From the NCBI GenBank assembly GCA_900545165.1, contig UQYA01000014.1, positions 1 to 27,071 of the forward strand: a DNA stretch of 27,071 nucleotides. Reading direction: 5' to 3'. This document shows, piece by piece, positions 23,276 to 27,071 of this stretch. Numbering within the stretch: position 1 is the stretch's first letter; each line of letters opens with the position of its first letter. The notes below the pieces were generated by a model. The model worked only from the letters and a program-made list of their open reading frames with translations. It searched no databases and was not told the DNA's origin. The stretch comes from an uncultured Collinsella sp. GTDB lineage: Bacteria > Actinomycetota > Coriobacteriia > Coriobacteriales > Coriobacteriaceae. Both the position numbers and the translations under genes were made by a program.

Positions 23276-23980
23276 CTACGGGCGCGGCGGCACCAAAACA
23301 TCGTAGCGGACGGCCTTGCCCGCAAGCTGATAGCTCGGCTTAACGCCGGCAAGCAGCGGCCCCTTCACCGGCCGCTTGATAACCACCTTGCGCGGCCGCA
23401 CCGCAAGCGCAGCTTCGACCAGCGAATCCTCATCGGCGCACGGCTGTTCCAGATGGTGCAAGAGTTGGAACTTCTTTTTAACCGCCGCGCTCTTGGTGCG
23501 CCCGGGAAACATGGGATCCAGATACACCACGTCGGGAGCAGCAAGCTCGCCCTGACCGATCAGCTCAGCTACATGGCGAAGGCCGGCAATACTGTCCTCG
23601 CCCGCATGTAAACGCATGCGTGACACGGCAGCCGCAAGCGCCGGATCATCTGCCGCACGATCCAAGGCATCCTTGAGGAGCGCCGCGATCACGCAATCCT
23701 GCTCATACAGATCGACGGTAAAGCCCGCGGCCGCCAGCAGCAGCGAGTCCTCGCCAAAGCCTGCCGTGGCGTCAATCGCCCATGGGCGCTCGATGCCTTT
23801 TGTGCGCGCAGCCTTTACCAACAGCTCTTGCTGCAGACGGCCCTGCTTGAGCCGCGGAAGCATACGGGTAAAATCGGCACGCAGTTCCATCGAGCCGTCG
23901 GTGAGCGTGAGTCCCTCGGACTTCCCGGTCAGCTCAAGCCCCGCGGCTCGAGCAACAGAAAAGGGATCGACGATGCCCAT
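23276..23980 (-). CDS. rsmJ: 16S rRNA (guanine(1516)-N2)-methyltransferase RsmJ
   Basis: A 234-residue class I SAM methyltransferase resembling RsmJ, which N2-methylates G1516 of 16S rRNA. The SAM-binding motif is DATAGFGEDSLLLAAAG (about 68-84), the acidic contact is VDLYEQD, and the catalytic-type motif is YLDPMFP, the form typical of RsmJ. The C-terminus RKVVIKRPVKGP also fits, and length is near the usual 245-250. ATG 23980 lies 6 bases after AAGGAG. The stop is 48 bases from the convergent small zinc-type gene. Identity rests on these motifs; no other SAM methyltransferase family I know fits as well. Confidence 0.9.
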   Translation of the reverse strand: MGIVDPFSVARAAGLELTGKSEGLTLTDGSMELRADFTRMLPRLKQGRLQQELLVKAARTKGIERPWAIDATAGFGEDSLLLAAAGFTVDLYEQDCVIAALLKDALDRAADDPALAAAVSRMRLHAGEDSIAGLRHVAELIGQGELAAPDVVYLDPMFPGRTKSAAVKKKFQLLHHLEQPCADEDSLVEAALAVRPRKVVIKRPVKGPLLAGVKPSYQLAGKAVRYDVLVPPRP

Positions 23981-24043
23981 GGGTACTCCTTAGCAAGCAA
24001 AACGAATACGCGAGCGCCGTTTATGTCGGCACCCAACCGTCCG

Positions 24044-24187
24044 CTATTGTCCCACATGCGACATGGCCCACAGCATCCCAACGCAAAGCACCGCCATCAA
24101 TCCCGTGCACACGGCAGCGATCACAGAATCACCCATGCGCCTTCCCAACGACCGCGGCTCACGCACTTGACCTGTTCCGTACATCAT
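24044..24187 (-). CDS. Small membrane protein, 47 residues
   Basis: A 47-codon frame on the minus strand starts at ATG 24187 (tandem ATG ATG) with AAGGAGGAG just upstream, the strongest Shine-Dalgarno in this stretch. The product begins MMYGTGQVREPRSLGRRMGD, which carries four arginines, then has one hydrophobic segment (SVIAAVCTGLMAVLCVGMLW, about 21-40) and ends AMSHVGQ. By the positive-inside rule the N-terminus should be cytoplasmic. It lies upstream of and in the same direction as rsmJ, 64 bases away, with no terminator between. No family is recognised. Support is the ribosome-binding site plus a coherent membrane segment. Confidence 0.6.
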   Translation of the reverse strand: MMYGTGQVREPRSLGRRMGDSVIAAVCTGLMAVLCVGMLWAMSHVGQ

Positions 24188-24415
24188 GGCTCCTCCTTGA
24201 GACCAGCTCTTACCATGGCCCCATCATCGCAGCGCCGCACATGAACTGCCATCGATTTGCCTTACAGCTGGCTTTCCTTTTTGAAAGATTGCCCTGCACA
24301 GACGAGAAGCGCTTTCTGACACACACGCCGTCACGTTGAACTACAATGTGCTTCACGTTATGTGCAGCATATGGGACGCGCCAGACTGGCAGCGCCCGCA
24401 TCGAAAGGACTACCT

Positions 24416-24817
24416 ATGAGCGCCGCGCGCAAGACACTCAAAATCCTTGCCCTCATCTATTTTGTTCTGGGCATCGCCAGCCTCGTCATCGGAATCGCCG
24501 GCATCGCGACCGGCAAATTTGAATCCGTCTACGGATCGAACGCCATGCTCGCTGCTGTCGTTGTGATTATTAAAGGCCTTGTCGACTTTGCGGCAGGCGT
24601 CGCCGGTATCAAGGGCGCCAACAAGCCCTCGCAGGTAGACGGCGCATTTAAGCTCGGTATCGTTGCCGCGGCAGCTACGCTCCTCCAAGCCGTGCTCACG
24701 CTTCCCGCGCTCGGCGGCAGCTCCGTCAATATCGTCGCCTTTGTCATCGTGGTGTACGACCTGTTCTTTGTTCAGCAGGCGCACGCCGTTAAGGCCGAGA
24801 ACAAGGACCGCCTATAA
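24416..24817 (+). CDS. Small four-helix membrane protein of unknown function
   Basis: A 133-residue integral membrane protein. Four hydrophobic stretches are visible, at about 8-29 (LKILALIYFVLGIASLVIGIAG), 45-66, 80-100 and 105-122. The N-terminus is basic (MSAARKTLK) and the tail charged (KAENKDRL), suggesting both ends face the cytoplasm. No catalytic residue or named family is recognised; it could be a DUF308-like or similar small integral membrane protein. The frame opens earlier, but ATG 24416 with GAAAGGA 6 bases upstream is preferred. TACAAT at 24342-24347 may be its -10. The gene is single and is followed by a bidirectional terminator shared with rlmA. Confidence 0.8.
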   Translation: MSAARKTLKILALIYFVLGIASLVIGIAGIATGKFESVYGSNAMLAAVVVIIKGLVDFAAGVAGIKGANKPSQVDGAFKLGIVAAAATLLQAVLTLPALGGSSVNIVAFVIVVYDLFFVQQAHAVKAENKDRL

Positions 24818-24855
24818 GCGCTCGCTTCTCATAACCTCTGCAGCCAAGCAACTAA

Positions 24856-24898
24856 AAAGGGCCGATCGCGCATCTCCGCGGTCGGCCCTTTACGTTTG
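24856..24898. terminator. Bidirectional terminator between the membrane protein gene and rlmA
   Basis: AAAGGGCCGATCGCG (24856-24870) pairs with CGCGGTCGGCCCTTT (24877-24891) over 15 bp with one wobble pair. T residues follow on the plus strand, and the A-run before the left arm gives a T-run on the minus strand. Confidence 0.88.
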
Positions 24899-24907
24899 CC
24901 TAGATAA

Positions 24908-24944
24908 AACCTGCCAAAATAAACCTGTCCCTTTTTGGTAGGTT
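24908..24944. repeat. Inverted repeat with GTCCCTTT at the end of rlmA
   Basis: AACCTGCCAAAA (24908-24919) and TTTTGGTAGGTT (24933-24944) form a 12-bp stem with one wobble. The loop reads TAAACCTGTCCCT, so GTCCCTTTTT recalls the GTCCCTTTGTCACA element. It ends one base before the rlmA stop codon. It probably belongs to the same class of gene-end hairpins. Confidence 0.55.
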
Positions 24945-24945
24945 G

Positions 24946-25761
24946 TTAGCTGTGGCGGTACTCAGCGATGATGAAGTCGATGTCGGTTTGAAGGGTGTCC
25001 AAATTTGCCAGGCGCTCTTTGTCGGCAGGGCGCGTGCGGTAGTAATACGGCGTCATCTGGAACACCGCCTCGATGTCGGCCTGGGTCTGAAGCGTAATGT
25101 TCGCAGACACCCGCTGCGTTCCGACTAACTCGAGCTCGGTGGTCTTCGGCAGCTTCTCATCGTTAAGGTACGGCGTGTCGTAGAGTACCTCCTTGAGCCC
25201 AAACAGATGACGGGCGCCCGGCACCACGGTGTAGAGCGAGCCCTCGGGCGCCAACACGCGGGCAAACTCGCGCTCGTTAAAGGGAGCAAAGAGCTCGGTC
25301 ACCATATCGAAGGCGCTATCGGCCACGGGGATGTCCTTCATGTTGGCTACGAAGTAGGTCGCATCGCCGCGCTTGGCGGCAAGGCGCACCATCTCTTTGC
25401 CCAGGTCGAAACCGTAAGCATCCACGCCCGGCACCGCGCCCATGGCACTGGTGTAGTAGCCCTCGCCGCAGCAAATATCGAGCAGCGTCATGGAGCCGTT
25501 CGCAGACGCTGCACGCCCAGGCACCCGCTCGCGCACCAGCTCAACCATCGTATCGCGCAACGGCGCATAGTATCCGCGGTTCAGAAAGTCACGACGGCTG
25601 CGCGCCTGTGACTTGGGATCGCCCATAGAGTCGCCGCTCTTGGACGAGCGCAGTAGGTACAGATAGCCCTCGCGCGCACGATCAAACCGGTGTCCGCCCG
25701 CGCATGCAGCACCGCGCTCGTTATCCACCAGTGGCTCATGGCAAACGGGACACAACAACAT
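24946..25761 (-). CDS. rlmA: 23S rRNA (guanine(745/748)-N1)-methyltransferase RlmA
   Basis: A 271-residue methyltransferase of the RlmA family, which N1-methylates a guanine in helix 35 of 23S rRNA. The N-terminal zinc finger is complete: C4, C7, C20 and H24 (CPVC...CAGGHRFDRAREGYL). It is followed by the characteristic SSKSGDSMGDPKSQARSRRDFLNRGYY. The SAM site is LLDICCGEGYYTSAM, with YGFDLGKEMV as the acidic loop. In some Gram-positive relatives (TlrB, RlmA-II) the modified base is G748 and affects macrolide binding; the sequence here does not distinguish the two sites. ATG 25761 lies after AAGGAG. It is divergent from the MATE transporter gene. Confidence 0.92.
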   Translation of the reverse strand: MLLCPVCHEPLVDNERGAACAGGHRFDRAREGYLYLLRSSKSGDSMGDPKSQARSRRDFLNRGYYAPLRDTMVELVRERVPGRAASANGSMTLLDICCGEGYYTSAMGAVPGVDAYGFDLGKEMVRLAAKRGDATYFVANMKDIPVADSAFDMVTELFAPFNEREFARVLAPEGSLYTVVPGARHLFGLKEVLYDTPYLNDEKLPKTTELELVGTQRVSANITLQTQADIEAVFQMTPYYYRTRPADKERLANLDTLQTDIDFIIAEYRHS

Positions 25762-25817
25762 GGCAACTCCTTAGCGCGAACAACACAACGCCCACCATTG
25801 TCGCACGCCTTCCCCAC

Positions 25818-25875
25818 CTAGTCATTGGGGACGTTCTTGAAGGACTAGTCGTTTAAGAACGTCCCCAATGACTAG
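25818..25875. repeat. 21-bp perfect inverted repeat with nested ACTAGT
   Basis: The arms occupy 25818-25838 and 25855-25875 and are perfectly complementary over 21 bp; each contains GTCATTGGGGACG or its complement. The 16-base loop carries its own palindrome GACTAGTC, and CTAGTC also starts the left arm and recurs at 25872-25877. It lies in the divergent gap between rlmA and the MATE gene, so it is not a simple 3'-end terminator. It may be a non-coding mobile or extragenic palindromic element. Confidence 0.85.
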
Positions 25876-25939
25876 TCGATTAGGAGTATCATCATCTGCG
25901 CAAATAAGCACGAAAGAGCATATTAGAGATTGAGAGCGT

Positions 25940-27071
25940 ATGGCTGACACCGTATCTAAGCACATCGACATGACCACCGGCTCGCTGTGGCGCAATATTC
26001 CCCTGTTCGCCTTCCCCGTGGCCGCCACGAGCATCTTGGAGCAGCTGTCGAACCTCATCGCCACGGTCATCATCGGTAACTTCTCGGGCGACCAGGGAAC
26101 CCTCGCCATGGCGGCGGTCGGCTCCAATGTTCCGCTTACCAGCCTTATGCTCAACCTGTTTATTGGCATGTCGCTTGGCTCCAACGTGGTCATCGCCAAC
26201 GCTATCGGCCGCAACGATCAAAACATGGTCAAACGCGCCGTCCATACCTCGATTTTAATGGCGCTCGTGGGCTTTGTCGTCATCGCGCTGGGCGAGATCT
26301 TTGCCGAGCCCATGCTCGCCGCGCTCAACGTTCCCGCCGAAACCATGCCGCTCGCCTCACTCTATCTACGCGTCTTTTTGCTCAGCATGCCCTCAATCTT
26401 GCTCTACAACTTTGAGGCCGCGATCTTCCGCTCCGTCGGCATCACCCGCATGCCGCTGCAGGCGCTTGCCGTGTCCACCGTCCTCAACATTGGCCTGGAC
26501 CTCATCTTTGTCCCCGTACTCCACTGGGGCGTCGCGGGCGTCGCCATCGCCACCGCCATCGCCTACACCGTCAGCGCCGCCACACTCTTTATCCGCCTGC
26601 TCAAGACCGACTCCGTCGTCCGCGTCACCCTACGCGATCTGGCTATCGACCCCGTCGCCCTCAAGCGCATCGTCAAGATCGGACTGCCCGCCGGCATCCA
26701 AAGCGCCGTCTTTGCCGTCGCCAATATCATCATCCAGTCCGCCATCAACAGCCTGGGCACCGAGGTCATGGCGGCATCGAGCGCCGCCATGAGCTTGGAG
26801 TACGTGTGCTACAACCTGCTCAACAGCTTTAGCCAGGCTTGCACCACCTTTGTGGGACAAAACCACGGTGCCCGCCAGATCGACCGCTGTACCAAAACGC
26901 TCAAGGTCTGCCTGGTCGAAGGCGGCATCGTTGCACTCACCACGATCATCGTTATTGTCGGCCTGGGGCGCGAGATTTTGTCGCTGTTCAACAGCGATCC
27001 CAATATCGTCTCGATCGGCTATATCCGCGTGTGTTCGATCTTCCCGGCGTACGCCTTTAGCATGTTCTACG
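25940..27071 (+). CDS. MATE family multidrug efflux transporter (3' end beyond window)
   Basis: At least 377 residues, open to the window edge, so the C-terminal part (usually about 450 residues in all) is missing. It is a MATE-type cation/drug antiporter: hydrophobic helices throughout, beginning SLWRNIPLFAFPVAATSILEQ. Further marks are VIIGNFSGDQGTLAMAAVG, MSLGSNVVIANAIGRND, the second-half repeat KRIVKIGLPAGIQSAVFAVANIII, and FSQACTTFVGQNHGARQIDR. These are the paired MATE signatures of the NorM/DinF type. ATG 25940 has only a weak site (GATTGAGAG) upstream. It is divergent from rlmA across a gap with a large palindrome. The substrate is unknown; none of the neighbours suggests one. Confidence 0.93.
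   Translation, partial: MADTVSKHIDMTTGSLWRNIPLFAFPVAATSILEQLSNLIATVIIGNFSGDQGTLAMAAVGSNVPLTSLMLNLFIGMSLGSNVVIANAIGRNDQNMVKRAVHTSILMALVGFVVIALGEIFAEPMLAALNVPAETMPLASLYLRVFLLSMPSILLYNFEAAIFRSVGITRMPLQALAVSTVLNIGLDLIFVPVLHWGVAGVAIATAIAYTVSAATLFIRLLKTDSVVRVTLRDLAIDPVALKRIVKIGLPAGIQSAVFAVANIIIQSAINSLGTEVMAASSAAMSLEYVCYNLLNSFSQACTTFVGQNHGARQIDRCTKTLKVCLVEGGIVALTTIIVIVGLGREILSLFNSDPNIVSIGYIRVCSIFPAYAFSMFY

Overview
The window is high-GC DNA (my estimate is about 60% G+C) from what looks like a gut Coriobacteriia genome, most likely Collinsella or a close relative. This is an inference from codon use, strong AAGGAG-type ribosome-binding sites, the gene families present and short palindromes ending in GTCCCTTTGTCACA. 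No tRNA, rRNA, CRISPR array, insertion sequence or phage module was seen. The content is mostly chromosomal housekeeping, sensing and RNA-modification genes.

Layout. 1-2.3 kb: an NCS2 purine-type permease and a Fes/IroE-like esterase, each followed by an intrinsic terminator. 2.3-5.6 kb, minus strand: a HAD phosphatase and a LysR regulator 10 bases apart, then a YxjG-type zinc methyltransferase related to MetE. 5.68-7.8 kb: a TPP riboswitch with its own terminator controls a tight operon of thiM, an MTH1187-type thiamine-binding protein and thiE. 7.8-8.7 kb: a patatin-like lipase on the minus strand. 9.0-13.4 kb: two tandem paralogous cyclic-di-GMP proteins, one GGDEF-PAS-GGDEF*-GGDEF*-EAL and one GGDEF-PAS-GGDEF* (asterisk = degenerate). 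13.5-16.4 kb: a flavodoxin-fold reductase, an ArsC-like protein without the usual cysteine, a COG0523/CobW GTPase and trmL. 16.4-22.9 kb, minus strand: a GNAT acetyltransferase, a Tet(M)-like ribosomal GTPase, an AAA-type ATPase and a short UvrA paralogue lacking the UvrB-binding region. 22.9-25.8 kb: a small CxxCxxC protein, rsmJ, a 47-residue membrane protein, a four-helix membrane protein and rlmA. 25.9 kb to the end: a MATE efflux transporter cut by the window edge.

How the parts work together. The thiazole kinase, thiamine-binding protein and ThiE form a TPP-sensing salvage unit; no thiD is present, so HMP-PP must come from elsewhere. The two GGDEF proteins share their first three domains in the same order and so look like a duplication; one probably makes c-di-GMP and the other carries a complete EAL phosphodiesterase site. 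Three RNA-modification genes (trmL, rsmJ, rlmA) and a ribosome-associated GTPase give the right half a translation theme. The ATPase and UvrA paralogue look like one transcription unit driven from a control region with three TTATACC repeats spaced exactly 10 bases.

The most useful leads are the tandem c-di-GMP pair, the 10-base iterons before the ATPase-UvrA2 unit, the palindromic repeats that contain stop codons, the serine-for-cysteine change in the ArsC-like protein, and an unlisted 47-residue membrane protein gene. I did not find convincing evidence for a wholly new defence or mobile system.
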